Notes: generated by a model from the letters alone, not told the origin. Positions 1-9,105 are shown, numbered from the stretch's first letter. The stretch: DNA of 64,000 nt from Burkholderia sp. OK233 (GCF_900230185.1 NZ_OCSR01000003.1:124001-188000), one strand, 5' to 3'. Program-made: numbers and translations.

Positions 1-1
1 C

Positions 2-469
2 ATCGGCGGCCTGACAGCAAAGGCGTTGTATGTGCCGGGCCATACCCCTGCGGACACGGCTTACCAGATTGGAGATGCGGTGTTCGTAGGAGACACGCTG
101 TTCATGCCGGATGTCGGTACCGCACGCTGTGACTTCCCCGGCGGCGATGCGCACAGGCTATACATGTCGATTCGAAAGCTGCTGGAACTGCCGGGCAACA
201 CCCGGCTCTTCATGTGTCACGACTATCCACCCGAGGGCCGAAAACCCGAGTGGGAAACCACCGTGCTCGCGCAGCGTGCGCATAACATCCATGTGCACGA
301 CGGCGTAACGGAAGAACAGTTCGTCAGCATGCGCGAGGCACGCGACGCAACGCTAGCGATGCCCGTTCTGATTCTGCCATCTGTACAGGTGAATATACGG
401 GCCGGCGATTTTCCACCTGCCGAGGAAAATGGCACCTGCTACCTGAAGATTCCCTTAAACGCACTCTGA
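2..469 (+). CDS. MBL-fold persulfide dioxygenase (ETHE1/Blh-like), C-terminal part
   Basis: The reading frame is open from base 2, so the N-terminal half lies outside the window. The visible part has the metallo-beta-lactamase features of ETHE1/Blh-type persulfide dioxygenases: the PGHTPAD histidine, VGDTLFMPD with the metal aspartate, the family-typical GTARCDFPGGDA stretch, and the late CHDYPPEGR histidine. Such enzymes are non-heme iron proteins that oxidise glutathione persulfide to sulfite and glutathione in the cytoplasm. The thiosulfate dehydrogenase genes just downstream and SorAB 15 kb away fit a role in sulfide and sulfane-sulfur oxidation. The ETHE1/Blh assignment is by motif recall; a generic MBL hydrolase is the alternative. 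Confidence 0.85.
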   Translation: MGGLTAKALYVPGHTPADTAYQIGDAVFVGDTLFMPDVGTARCDFPGGDAHRLYMSIRKLLELPGNTRLFMCHDYPPEGRKPEWETTVLAQRAHNIHVHDGVTEEQFVSMREARDATLAMPVLILPSVQVNIRAGDFPPAEENGTCYLKIPLNAL

Positions 470-659
470 TTTGAATGCTATGCAGCACCGCCCCTTCAGC
501 GGCCCGAGTGCTCAGTTTGAACTGCGCAAACCACTCCAGGGCGAGGGGTTACCGCCCTGCTGAAGCGGAATCAACACTACTGGTTCCCAGACTACGCTGG
601 ACAAGGTAGCGAATACAAACTCGCCGAAGCGGGTTACATGAAACAACGATGGAGGAGAC

Positions 660-1376
660 ATGGAATCCATTCGCCCGGAACTGTGCAAGCGATTGCGCCA
701 GCGCCCTGCCCGCGTAATCGTCGTATGTGCGCTGGCTGTATCTTGCATCGTGCAGGCGCAGGAGTCGCCGCTGGGTGCCACGATTGCAACCCAAGGTACC
801 GCCAAAGGTATCCCCGCGTGCATAAGCTGTCATGGCGCGAAAGGCGAAGGAAACGCTGCAGCGGGATTTCCAAGGCTCGCCGGAACAAGCGCCCCCTATC
901 TCAAGGCTCAACTGGACGCGTTCGCAAATGGCCAACGGCAAAGTACGGTCATGCAGCCGTTCGCGAAAATCTTGGCATCTGAGGGCCGCGTGGCTGTCGC
1001 GGAATACTTTAGCCGGCTTCCCCCGCTGCCAGCTGTTCATCCGGCAAACCGCGATTCCGCCGCACCTTCGGATACAGGGGCATGGCTGGCAACGCGTGGA
1101 CGCTGGGAACAAGGGCTGCCTGCCTGTGCGCAGTGCCATGGGCCTGGTGGCTCAGGAGTAGGAGCGGCATTCCCGCCACTGGCGGGCCAGCCTGCGTCGT
1201 ACATTTCCGCCGAGTTGCATGCATGGCAGAAGGGGCTGCGTCCGCCCGGCCCTCTGGCGCTCATGCCAGTCATTGCGAGCAAACTCTCGGAAGCGGACAT
1301 CACAGCCGTATCGGATTACTACGCCGGTGAACCCCTTGCCGGCAACGTGAAGAGCGTCGGGGAGACTAAACAATGA
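660..1376 (+). CDS. tsdB: Diheme c-type cytochrome, TsdB-like partner of TsdA
   Basis: 238 aa with a basic N-terminus followed by a hydrophobic segment (RVIVVCALAVSCIVQA), a probable Sec signal for the periplasm. Two haem-binding CxxCH motifs (CISCH and CAQCH) lie in two repeated class I cytochrome halves, as in cytochrome c4-type proteins. A strong Shine-Dalgarno (GGAGGAG at 651-657) fixes the start. The stop overlaps the tsdA start (ATGA), so the two are co-translated. Known TsdB proteins are diheme electron acceptors of thiosulfate dehydrogenase; the name rests on this pairing and on the architecture. Electrons would pass on to a terminal oxidase. Confidence 0.78.
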   Translation: MESIRPELCKRLRQRPARVIVVCALAVSCIVQAQESPLGATIATQGTAKGIPACISCHGAKGEGNAAAGFPRLAGTSAPYLKAQLDAFANGQRQSTVMQPFAKILASEGRVAVAEYFSRLPPLPAVHPANRDSAAPSDTGAWLATRGRWEQGLPACAQCHGPGGSGVGAAFPPLAGQPASYISAELHAWQKGLRPPGPLALMPVIASKLSEADITAVSDYYAGEPLAGNVKSVGETKQ

Positions 1377-2296
1377 GCGTCCGTGAACATAAACATCTCC
1401 TCAGGAGCGTTGGTATCCTTGCGTCCGGCATTGTTGGCGCGCTCGTGATTTCCCTGGCTACGGCCGCTGAACCCGGGGCAAACAAGGAAGCCGCACCTGA
1501 CGCTTCGAAAGCCTTCTCCCCGCCGAACGAATCGTCCATGCCAACGGATGATTTCGGTAAAGCAGTCAGGATGGGCGAGCAAATCTTCAATCACACCAAG
1601 GAAAATGCAGGCAAATACGTTGGCAATTCGCTTAACTGCGCGAGTTGTCATCTTGACGCCGGGCGACGGCCGAACTCAAGTCCGCTCTGGGCCGCGTATG
1701 TGTCGTATCCTGCCTATAGAAGCAAGAATGGACACGTCAACACGCTCGCCGGACGTCTGCAGGGCTGTTTCCGATACAGCATGAACGGCAAAGCGCCGCC
1801 GCTCGGCGACCCGGTTCTGGTGTCGCTGGAGGCCTACGCTTACTGGCTCGCGAGGGGTGCGCCGGTCGGCGAGCCGATTCCCGGCCGGGGCTACCCAAAG
1901 CTCCCTTCGCCGGCGTTGAAAGCTGATTACACCAGGGGCAGCCAGGTCTATGCACAACATTGCGCCTTATGCCACGGCGCCGATGGTCAAGGTCAGTCGT
2001 CGAATGGGACAACTGTTTTCCCACCGCTTTGGGGTACGCAATCGTTCAATTGGGGCGCGGGGATGCATGAGTTACAAAACGCAGCGGGGTTTATCAAGGC
2101 AAACATGCCCCTCGGCCTGGGCGGCACGTTGAATAACCAGGAAGCATGGGATGTTGCGCTCTTCATGGATAGCCATGAACGACCGCAGGACCCACGCTAC
2201 AGCGGCTCAGTCGAAGCCACGCGGGCCAAATATCACGATTCTCCCTACTCGATGTACGGACAAACGGTGAACGGCCATGTCCTGGGAAGCCCATAA
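1373..2296 (+). CDS. tsdA: Thiosulfate dehydrogenase (tetrathionate-forming) TsdA
   Basis: 307 aa, exported diheme cytochrome. After a signal-like segment (GILASGIVGALVISLATA) comes the first haem site CASCHLDAGRRPN, the TsdA-typical PLWAAYVSYPAYRSK region, and a cysteine in LQGCFRYSMNGKAPP, which in characterised TsdA proteins is the axial ligand of the catalytic haem. The second haem site is CALCHGADGQG. TsdA couples two thiosulfates to tetrathionate in the periplasm and hands the electrons to TsdB, whose gene precedes it with a 4-bp overlap. Length and motif order match the family. No frameshift is seen. Confidence 0.88.
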   Translation: MSVREHKHLLRSVGILASGIVGALVISLATAAEPGANKEAAPDASKAFSPPNESSMPTDDFGKAVRMGEQIFNHTKENAGKYVGNSLNCASCHLDAGRRPNSSPLWAAYVSYPAYRSKNGHVNTLAGRLQGCFRYSMNGKAPPLGDPVLVSLEAYAYWLARGAPVGEPIPGRGYPKLPSPALKADYTRGSQVYAQHCALCHGADGQGQSSNGTTVFPPLWGTQSFNWGAGMHELQNAAGFIKANMPLGLGGTLNNQEAWDVALFMDSHERPQDPRYSGSVEATRAKYHDSPYSMYGQTVNGHVLGSP

Positions 2297-2589
2297 GTCA
2301 TTCCGGGTCAGCGAGGCGTGTGACAGTCGGACGCGCCCTGCACTCGGGATATCCGGCCATTGCTGCCGCCTGGTGCGTGGGACGGTAGTTTTTTCTCTGA
2401 CGCGAAGCGGGCAGACCGGGACCGCCGCAGCGCCGGTAAAAGCACGAAATTCCGCGGCTTGGTGAGAGTGGCGCAGCCACAGGCTCCCTGCAATCGCATC
2501 ATCTCGGCTTAAGCATCCGTACCTTACCCTGTAGTCACCGTTTGCAAGCAAGGCTATTCGCGACGGGAAAAACTGTGGAGGTACGAATC

Positions 2590-2901
2590 ATGAAATCACT
2601 TCAAGCCGTCGTTATAGCCGCCGTGCTGGCGACACCGTTCGCTTCTTTTGCGCAGCAGTCGAATGCACCGGTCACCCGAGCGGAGGTGCGCGCCGAACTC
2701 GTGCAGTTGGAGAGAGCCGGATACAATCCGGCGAAACGTGACAACGCGACCTATCCGGCCGACATCCAGGCCGCCGAAGCCCGCCTCGCGGCACAGAACT
2801 CTGCGACTGAAGGCGTGGGCGGGGTGACGAGCGGTGCAGCACAGTCGGGTCACCGCACTTCCGCCACTACGAGCTCCAGCCCGCTGTTCCGGCACCACTG
2901 A
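2590..2901 (+). CDS. DUF4148 family exported protein
   Basis: 103 aa. The start at 2590 is set by GGAGGT at 2577-2582, seven bases upstream. The N-terminus (MKSLQAVVIAAVLATPFASFAQQ) is a clear Sec signal peptide. It is followed by TRAEVRAELVQLERAGYNPA and a YPADIQAAEARLAAQ stretch, the signature of the small DUF4148 proteins common in Burkholderia and relatives. The C-terminus is Ser/Thr rich and low complexity. Function is unknown; it is expected in the periplasm. It stands alone, 293 bp after tsdA. Confidence 0.82.
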   Translation: MKSLQAVVIAAVLATPFASFAQQSNAPVTRAEVRAELVQLERAGYNPAKRDNATYPADIQAAEARLAAQNSATEGVGGVTSGAAQSGHRTSATTSSSPLFRHH

Positions 2902-3359
2902 TGATGCGGAACGGCTCGTCTGATTGATGTTCCAGGAGCCGCACAGGACGAATCCCGTCAGACGGATAATGCCCCAACGTTCGTTGCCACTCATCTTCAG
3001 AGCCGGTCAATCAGCGGGTCGCCGGCTCACCAGGAAAAGTGTGCGGCAATGATTTCGCCCGGTCGCGTTGCCTGACGAAATAATATTACCCGACGGATTG
3101 TTGTCGATTCGCTTGCTTTCTTTCGTGGTTTGCCGGGCGCGAAGCGCCCGGCCTCCGCCAGCTGTCAACTTTTCAGTAACTCACACTTCAACTGCCGTAT
3201 TGGCGGATTTGCGCAGCTTGCCCGGGACCATTTCATTCACACGCTCGGGGCGCCATGCTTTGACAGACCGGGCGCGGCAGGTCCACAGTCGTGTCTGATT
3301 TGCATACACTTCCGGAAACATCGCCGCGAACCCCCGGCGGTCGGTCAAATTCCTCCGGG
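2902..3359. other. Left flank of the IS21 insertion, with a possible gene remnant
   Basis: No intact gene is seen. On the minus strand, 3181-3360 encodes 59 codons ending in a stop, with natural-looking composition (FAAMFPEVYANQTRLWTC, then SVKAWRPERVNEMVPGKL). It is cut at the IS21 left end, so it may be the 3' end of a gene broken by the insertion. The sequence on the far side of IS21 does not continue the frame cleanly. I do not recognise the protein. Confidence 0.3.
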
Positions 3360-3370
3360 TATGGTCACTT

Positions 3371-3683
3371 CAAACTCCCCCACCTGACGACCGTCGGCTG
3401 AGCCACTAAAGCTGCCGGGAGAGGTGTTGCAGGACGTCTATCTTCGTCTCCTTCGAACAAGAAGGAGTTCAGGGAGTGAACGTCTTGAAGCCGCACCTGC
3501 AAAACACCGTATTCACATTACTCGAGCGCAACAAGAGCCAGCGCCAGATCCAGCGGCTCACGGGCATCGACCGCAAGACGATTCGTCGCTATCAGGCGAT
3601 GTTCGAGTCGGAGAAGTCCGCTTCGGCAAACTCCCCCATGGTGACCACCGGCTCTGAAACGGCCGTCACGCAAACTCCCCCAC
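3371..3683 (+). repeat. IS21 end repeats: CAAACTCCCCCAC, five copies
   Basis: CAAACTCCCCCA(C) occurs in direct orientation at 3371-3383, 3627-3638 and 3671-3683; the last two lie inside istA. Inverted copies occur at 7238-7250 (one mismatch) and 7262-7273 near the right end. IS21-family elements are known to carry multiple terminal repeats that bind the transposase. Here the left set extends into the coding region of istA. Confidence 0.7.
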
Positions 3684-5104
3684 CGCCGCGACCATCGGCT
3701 ACCGACGGTTCCAGCAAGACCACAACGTTCAATTTCGCCCGCTCCGCAAGCGAACCGCATCGCGAGTGGATCGAACAGCAGGTCCGCCTGAGGCGCAACG
3801 CGCAGGCGATCTATCAGGATCTGGTCGATCAGTTCGCATTCACCGCGAGCTACGAGAGCGTCAAGCGTTTCGTGCGCGCCTTGCGCCACATTGATCCCGA
3901 GCAGTTCGACCGTCTCGCGTTCGCCCCCGGCGAAGAAGCTCAAGTTGATTATGGCGAAGGTGCACTGACCCGCGATCCGAAGACCGGCCGCTACCGACGC
4001 CCGCGGTTGTTCGTGATGACCCTGCGGTACTCGCGGCGCAGTTTCCGGCGCGTGGTCTGGAAGTCCAGCAAGCAGGTCTGGGCCCAGCTTCACGAAGAAG
4101 CCTTTCGTTACTTTGGGGGAGCGGTCAGCTACGTTGTGCTCGACAACCTCCGGGAGGGCGTCATCACGCCCGACCTGTACGAACCCGAGATCAACCGGCT
4201 CTACGAGGCGATGCTCGGGCATTACGGTGTCGTCGCCGATCCGGCACGTGTGCGGGACCCGAATCGAAAGGGGACCGTCGAGAACGCGATTCAACATACG
4301 CAGGGCACCGCGCTTGCCGGCCGCCGTTTCGAGTCGCTCGAAGCCCAGAACGAATTCCTGATGCACTGGGAGGCAAACTGGGCGGCCAAACGCATCCATG
4401 GCAGCACCCGGCGACAGGTCGAGGCCATGTTCCAGGAGGAGAGGCCGCATCTGCGGCCGTTGCCGACCACCGGCTTTCGCTACTTCACGGAGGTCGTGCG
4501 TACCGTCTGGGACGACACCACTGTCAACATCGATCGCAGCAACTATGCGGCACGACCTGCACCGATCGGCAGTCTCGTTTTAGTGCGCATATACGATTCC
4601 ACCATCGAGATTCGCGATCGCCGTACGCAGGCATTGTTGCGCACCCATCCTCGCGCCCTGCAGGCCGGTTCGCTTGAATTGCCCGAAGACGAACGCCCGT
4701 TCAATCCGTCCCGCCAGAGCGCCTTCCTGCTCGCGAGCGCCGGCGACATCGGGCCACAAACAAAGGCGCTGTGCCAGCACATGTTCGATAGCGAAGGTCG
4801 CGTCGGCCATCGCGCCATGTGGGGCATCGTTGGTCTGGCGAAGAAGTATCCCGCCCGGCTCGTCGAGCAGGCCTGCGATCACGCGTTGCGTCATCACGTC
4901 TACCGCTACAAACAGGTGCGCGCGATCGTCGAACGGCTGTTCGAACAGGCACTCGAGCGTCTCGATCAGGCGCCGCAGCTAGAGCTACCTCTTACGCAGG
5001 ATCACCCGCTGATCCGTCCTGCCGCCGAGTACGGCGAACTCTTTACCCTCGGTGCGCAGCACGGCGCCGAACCTCAACCTCCAACTGGAGAAACACAGGC
5101 ATGA
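3476..5104 (+). CDS. istA: IS21 family transposase IstA
   Basis: 542 aa from a GTG start preceded by GAAGGAG at 3461-3467. The N-terminal helix-turn-helix (LERNKSQRQIQRLTGIDRKT) is followed by the integrase catalytic core, with the first acidic residue in AQVDYGEGAL, the second in VVLDNLREGV and the glutamate in KGTVENAIQHT. The C-terminal region is Mu/IstA-like. It cuts and joins the element ends together with IstB. Its stop overlaps the istB start (ATGA). Two copies of the element's end repeat fall inside codons 51-70. Confidence 0.93.
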   Translation: MNVLKPHLQNTVFTLLERNKSQRQIQRLTGIDRKTIRRYQAMFESEKSASANSPMVTTGSETAVTQTPPPPRPSATDGSSKTTTFNFARSASEPHREWIEQQVRLRRNAQAIYQDLVDQFAFTASYESVKRFVRALRHIDPEQFDRLAFAPGEEAQVDYGEGALTRDPKTGRYRRPRLFVMTLRYSRRSFRRVVWKSSKQVWAQLHEEAFRYFGGAVSYVVLDNLREGVITPDLYEPEINRLYEAMLGHYGVVADPARVRDPNRKGTVENAIQHTQGTALAGRRFESLEAQNEFLMHWEANWAAKRIHGSTRRQVEAMFQEERPHLRPLPTTGFRYFTEVVRTVWDDTTVNIDRSNYAARPAPIGSLVLVRIYDSTIEIRDRRTQALLRTHPRALQAGSLELPEDERPFNPSRQSAFLLASAGDIGPQTKALCQHMFDSEGRVGHRAMWGIVGLAKKYPARLVEQACDHALRHHVYRYKQVRAIVERLFEQALERLDQAPQLELPLTQDHPLIRPAAEYGELFTLGAQHGAEPQPPTGETQA

Positions 5105-5871
5105 CCATGACGTTACCGGAAATCGAACGGGCTCTCGGACAGCTCCGCCTGTCTGGCGTGCGCGACACACTCGAAACGCGCGTGTTGCAGGCCCAGGGCT
5201 CCCAGCAGCCGTTCCTTGAAACCTTCGCACTGATCCTGCAGGACGAACTGGATCGCCGCCAGTCCCGGCTCATCGAACGCCGCTACAAGCTCTCCGGCCT
5301 CGAAGAGAAACTCACGCTCGCCGAGTTCGACTGGGCCTTCAATCCCAAAGTGCCTCGCCAGGCCTGCTTCCAGCTGCACACGCTGAAGTTCATCGCCGCC
5401 GGCGACAACGCGCTGATCATCGGTAAACCAGGCACCGGCAAATCGCACGTTGCGAAGGCCGTCGCCTACCAGGCCGTCCTGCAAGGCCACAAGGTGCAGT
5501 ATCTTGAGACCGACGACTTCTTTAACCGTTACGCGCTGAGCCCGACTGCCCAGCGCGAAGCCCGGCTGCGAGCCATCCTCGAGAGCGATCTGCTCGTGCT
5601 GGATGACCTGTTCCTGTCGCGTACGATCCCCGACGCCGCTGGCGCACTGCTGCAAACGCTGATCCATCAACGCTACAAACTGCATCGAAGCGTTGTCGTC
5701 ACGTCCAACCGCGTTGTGCAGGATTGGGGCGCATACCTGGGCGACAACACGATGAGCCCCACGATCCTCGACCGGCTCATGCATCACTGCCACCTGCTTG
5801 AATTCGACGGCCGCAGCTACCGCCTCAAGGAAGCCGCTGAAACGCTTGCACAGAAATCGAAAACCAGCTAA
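5101..5871 (+). CDS. istB: IS21 helper ATPase IstB
   Basis: 256 aa from the ATG at 5101 that overlaps the istA stop; longer frames upstream are out of register with the family N-terminus. It is a AAA+ protein with Walker A GKPGTGKS and Walker B LLVLDDLF, followed by the sensor-like SNRVVQDW region. In the family it activates and targets IstA. The gene is intact, but 7 bp after its stop the IS5-family element begins. Confidence 0.93.
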   Translation: MTMTLPEIERALGQLRLSGVRDTLETRVLQAQGSQQPFLETFALILQDELDRRQSRLIERRYKLSGLEEKLTLAEFDWAFNPKVPRQACFQLHTLKFIAAGDNALIIGKPGTGKSHVAKAVAYQAVLQGHKVQYLETDDFFNRYALSPTAQREARLRAILESDLLVLDDLFLSRTIPDAAGALLQTLIHQRYKLHRSVVVTSNRVVQDWGAYLGDNTMSPTILDRLMHHCHLLEFDGRSYRLKEAAETLAQKSKTS

Positions 5872-5882
5872 ATAACCCTTAG

Positions 5883-7219
5883 CAGGCCGGTGAAATACCT
5901 CATGTAGCGGTCATCCGGAACGCAGGCGTAAACGTTGAACGTATGTCGTCAATGAGAGCGAGATGGAACGGATGCGTGGGCCAGATGGTTTTACCGAATC
6001 AATGTTCACAGTGTTGAAGCTGGACGATTTTGTGCCGAAGGACCATCCGTTGCGTCCGATTCGTACCTGGCTCAATGACGCGCTTAAACGCATGGACGAT
6101 GTTTTCGCGCGGATGTACGAGGCTGACGCGAAAGGAGGTCGGCCGAGCATCGCGCCGGAGAAGCTGGTGCGAGCTCTTTTGCTGCAGGTGCTGTACTCAA
6201 TTCGTAGCGAGCGCATGCTGGTGGAACAGATTTCCTACAACATGCTGTTCCGCTGGTTCGTCGGCCTGCCGATGGACGGGACCGTGTGGGACCACTCGAC
6301 GTTCAGCAAGAACCGCGACCGGTTGCTCGAACACGATGTGCTGGTGTTGCTGTTCAACGAGACAGTCGAGACCGCGCGCGAGCGCGGATATCTTTCTGGG
6401 GAGCACTTTAGCGTCGACGGCACGTTGATTCAGGCATGGGCCGGGCATAAGAGCTTCGTGCCGAAGGCAAGTCCAGACGAAGACGACACGCCTCCTGACG
6501 AACCGCCAGCGCCGAATGACAACTGGCACGGACAGAAACGCAGTAACGAGACGCACCAATCCACGACGGACGAGCAGGCGCGCCTGTTTCGCAAGAGCAA
6601 AGGAACCGGAGCGATGCTCTGTTATATGGGCCACGTGCTGACAGACAACCGGCACGGCCTTGTGGTCAACGCACAGGTGACGCTGGCGACGGGCACCGCC
6701 GAGCGCGACGCGGCCGGGCAGATGCTTGCTGATGCCGCGAGTGTTGCGTCGCGTGCCATCACGGTCGGTGCGGACAAGAACTACGACACCGCCGGCTTCG
6801 TCGGCAGTTGTCGCGCGAATCGTGTCACGCCGCATGTGGCACAAAACGATGGGCGTCCAGGCGGTTCGGCAATTGACGAGCGAACTACGCGTTGGCCGGG
6901 TTACGCGGTCAGCCAGCAAAAACGTAAGCGCATTGAGCAGGTGTTCGGATGGGGCAAGACAGTCGGACGGATTCGCCAGGTCATGTATCGGGGACTTGAA
7001 CGCGTAGACCAGCTCTTCGTGCTGACGCAGGTCGGCTACAACCTGACGCGTATGCGCACACTTGCCGGTTGAGGGGCAGGAAGCGATGGATAACACCGAT
7101 ATGGTGAACCCGCGAGCAACGTCCAATGCCCGCAAACGTGTTCCGCGTTTCAAAAGTGCGAACCCAGCATCCGTCGTAATGCATCTGGGCGCATCAACGA
7201 CGGATATTTCAACGGCCTG
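5883..7219 (+). mobile_element. IS5-family element, copy 1 (1337 bp)
   Basis: The ends are CAGGCCGGTGAAATACC and, inverted, CAGGCCGTTGAAATATC. A 4-bp direct repeat TTAG flanks it (5879-5882 and 7220-7223), matching the YTAR target preference of IS5-type elements. One transposase gene fills the centre. It lies inside the IS21 element, downstream of istB. Copy 2 at 10917-12253 has exactly the same length and lies in the opposite orientation. Confidence 0.88.
5963..7072 (+). CDS. IS5-family transposase (copy 1)
   Basis: 369 aa. An N-terminal DUF772/InsH-like region (KLDDFVPKDHPLRPIR, GRPSIAPEKLVRALLLQ) precedes a DDE catalytic domain with acidic residues in FSVDGTLIQAWAG, VGADKNYDT and RIEQVFGWGKT. 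The frame is intact. Compared with copy 2 it differs at about a dozen residues, most of them clustered in DAASVASRAITV (DAASVAPLGIRV in copy 2), so the copies are related but not an exact recent duplication. Confidence 0.92.
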   Translation: MERMRGPDGFTESMFTVLKLDDFVPKDHPLRPIRTWLNDALKRMDDVFARMYEADAKGGRPSIAPEKLVRALLLQVLYSIRSERMLVEQISYNMLFRWFVGLPMDGTVWDHSTFSKNRDRLLEHDVLVLLFNETVETARERGYLSGEHFSVDGTLIQAWAGHKSFVPKASPDEDDTPPDEPPAPNDNWHGQKRSNETHQSTTDEQARLFRKSKGTGAMLCYMGHVLTDNRHGLVVNAQVTLATGTAERDAAGQMLADAASVASRAITVGADKNYDTAGFVGSCRANRVTPHVAQNDGRPGGSAIDERTTRWPGYAVSQQKRKRIEQVFGWGKTVGRIRQVMYRGLERVDQLFVLTQVGYNLTRMRTLAG

Positions 7220-7283
7220 TTAGTCCTGCTTCACAGGGTGGGGGAATTTGCGCGACCATAAGTGGGGGAGTTTCAACTGACCG

Positions 7284-7877
7284 TCCGGGCGCCGGTCCAT
7301 CAATAAGTTGGCCGGCACAGAGGGCTTTGCAATAAGGCATCCTTCGGTTAGCGGCCACGCGTCGGCAAACGGGCCCGCCGGACAACTGCAGCATGGCTTT
7401 GCCTTAGGTTGCTTTCAGTGCGTCGGATATGCTTCACCTTCCCCCATGCCGAGGCGAAACTCGCGAGGAAGACTGTAACGTCTGCTTCGCCCGCTGGCGC
7501 GGCTTCAGCACGCACGCCGTCGGCGGTAAACTCGCTCAATGTCTGTTTGGCCGTTCGCATCTCACGCAGCCTCCACACCTGCGCAGGCGGAAAATCGGCT
7601 TGTACGGTCAGACGCAGGTTATTGAAGGCTAAAGCCCAAGTCGGCTCACCGACCGATGTGGGCGATCGACCTGCGGAGCGTCGTGCATCGGCCCCAGATA
7701 GAGCTTGACCGTCCCACCGAGGCTTGATCTTGAGCAACTTCTGATCGGCTCAGCATTCTATTCTGGTTGTATGGATTTGCTGGCATGCAAATCCGGATAC
7801 GCCACAACTCAAGTTGGCGATAGGCGAATACGATACCAGTGGGGCCGGCCGTCGGTAACAGTGACTCAGGGAACGAA
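7284..7877. other. Right flank of IS21; possible small minus-strand gene
   Basis: No recognised gene. The best candidate is the minus-strand frame 7348-7737 (129 codons), whose middle part (WALAFNNLRLTVQADFPPAQ, then RLREMRTAKQTLSEFTADGV) reads like real protein, but I do not recognise the family and its downstream end runs into degenerate sequence toward the IS21 end. The opposite frame at 7409-7708 is equally long and looks like its shadow. The 140 bp before the stress-protein gene presumably hold its promoter. Confidence 0.25.
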
Positions 7878-8348
7878 ATGTTCACACGCGTTATGGTGGG
7901 TATTGACGGCAGTCGGGCGGCAGTTGCGGCACTCGCCGAGGCGATCCGGCTTGCTGCCGCTGAAAAGGCCGCCATTCGCGCTGTCAGCGTCGTCGAGCGC
8001 GTGCCCAACATCGTCGGCCCGGGCCCCGGCTTCGGCGACACGGCGGCGCTCGCACAATCTCTTCGCGACGTTGCGCAGGCGGCGCTCGCGCGGGCGCACG
8101 ATCTTTTCATACTGACCGGCCTCACGGGCGAGACCGCACTGGTCAACGCAGGCGAAAGCGATGTCGCCTCAGTGCTGCTTCGCGAGTCGCATGCGTGGGG
8201 CGCCGACCTTATGGTTCTGGGCACGCACGCTCGCCACGGAATCGAACGCGTCTTGCTCGGCAGTACCGCCGGACCGTTCCTGCGCATGTCGACTATTCCT
8301 GTATTGCTGATTCCGCATCAAGCGCACAACGAAGAGCGGGGGCCATGA
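7878..8348 (+). CDS. Universal stress protein (UspA family)
   Basis: 156 aa from ATG 7878; an upstream in-frame start at 7839 has no better ribosome site. It shows the Usp fold: RVMVGIDGSRAAVAALAEA at the N-terminus, and the C-terminal nucleotide-binding signature LGTHARHGIERVLLGSTAG, G-2x-G-9x-G-(S/T)-like, which suggests an ATP-binding class. It is a cytoplasmic stress-resistance protein. The neighbourhood (DUF2061 protein, polyphosphate kinase 2, proton-type P-ATPase) resembles low-oxygen or energy-stress gene groups of Burkholderia relatives; that grouping is inference. Confidence 0.88.
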   Translation: MFTRVMVGIDGSRAAVAALAEAIRLAAAEKAAIRAVSVVERVPNIVGPGPGFGDTAALAQSLRDVAQAALARAHDLFILTGLTGETALVNAGESDVASVLLRESHAWGADLMVLGTHARHGIERVLLGSTAGPFLRMSTIPVLLIPHQAHNEERGP

Positions 8349-8455
8349 ACCGGTCAGACGACAAGCGAGCGGACCGCGTTCGATATCCCGTTCCCCTACC
8401 CCTTCTGGCATGCGCAGCACTGGTCTCGATAGCGCACCTTAGGGACCGGTGTGCC

Positions 8456-8660
8456 TTATCCTTCCAGCGCGGCGCGACCGCGATGCTTTTCGATCTCGAC
8501 CGGACCACGCACGCCTTCGACGACGCCCAGGATAGCCGCATCAAGGCTGTGACAGCGAATGATCCCCGTGATTCGCGGCAGCCCCGGCTGATGCGCAAAC
8601 ATCTCACGGCGCGGTCCAGTTCCAGGAAGGTAATCTCGGGGCTCTCCCGTCAACCTCCAT
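8456..8660 (-). pseudogene. Small conserved-looking protein broken by two frameshifts
   Basis: Joining three minus-strand frames gives a plausible protein of about 68 aa starting MEVDGRAP, continuing EITFLELDRAV and REMFAHQPGLPRITGII, and ending with GVVEGVRGPVEIEKHRG. Two one-base shifts, near 8638 and 8610, are needed. I do not recognise the family. A plus-strand frame (8345-8665, overlapping the stress-protein stop by ATGA) is also open, but its composition is unconvincing. Either the gene has decayed or the sequence has indels. Confidence 0.35.
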
Positions 8661-8889
8661 GGTGAAGACATGCCGCGCGTCGCTACACTGAAGGGCACCG
8701 CAATGACCCTGAGCGTTTCGTACGAAGCAGTCCCTGCTGGAGCGAGCTTGCGATTTTGCAGCGCGGCGCGCGAAACGCTCGAAGCAATCCATCCGCGGTT
8801 TACCGCCCAGCGTTTGGACCACGCGGCCCACGGTCACCATATGCCGGACGGCAGCTGAGTGGGGACACACGTACCCAAGAGGAACCAGC

Positions 8890-9105
8890 ATGACACGAAC
8901 CGTCAGCAATCGCCGGTCGGTGGTCAAAGCGATCACGTACCGTGTGCTGATTATGTGTCTGGACTTCGTGACGATTTATCTGTTCACAGGCACAACTCAC
9001 GTGGCGATTGCTTTCATGATCGTCAGTAATGTCTATACGTCGATCGGCTATCTGGCGCACGAGCGGATATGGGCTCGTGTCGGGTGGGGTATCGGCGAGA
9101 CATAG
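8890..9105 (+). CDS. DUF2061 small membrane protein
   Basis: 71 aa. RSVVKAITYRVLIMCLDFVT opens the protein, then YLFTGTTHVAIAFMIVSNVY forms a second hydrophobic segment, and GYLAHERIWARVGWG matches the conserved HERxW tail of DUF2061. Two membrane helices are expected. Function is unknown; DUF2061 proteins are often found with sulfate/cysteine or stress genes. The ribosome site AAGAGGAA is 8 bases upstream. The gene is intact and is followed by the remains of ppk2 on the other strand. Confidence 0.82.
   Translation: MTRTVSNRRSVVKAITYRVLIMCLDFVTIYLFTGTTHVAIAFMIVSNVYTSIGYLAHERIWARVGWGIGET

Larger units (their letters stand above)
3360..7283 (+). mobile_element. IS21-family element, split by an IS5-family insertion
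   Basis: It contains istA and istB in the usual overlapping order. The ends carry inverted copies of GGTCASTTSAAACTCCCCCAC (left from about 3363, right to about 7283). TCCGGG occurs just outside each end (3354-3359 and 7284-7289), a possible 6-bp target duplication. Without the inserted 1337-bp IS5-family element and its 4-bp duplication the element would be about 2.58 kb, normal for IS21. The insertion lies 7 bp after istB and breaks no gene, so both proteins could still be made, but the right end now lies 1.4 kb from istB. Confidence 0.8.

Noticed and set aside
3371..3683. CRISPR-like spacing of CAAACTCCCCCAC repeats
   Set aside because: Spacing is irregular and the repeats match the IS21 ends, some inside istA; no cas gene is present. 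No CRISPR array was found anywhere.
3518..4450. 310-codon minus-strand frame inside istA
   Set aside because: Shadow of a well-supported transposase gene.
8345..8665. 106-codon frame overlapping the universal stress protein stop (ATGA)
   Set aside because: The overlap looks operon-like, but the product has no recognisable features and the opposite strand reads better once two indels are allowed.
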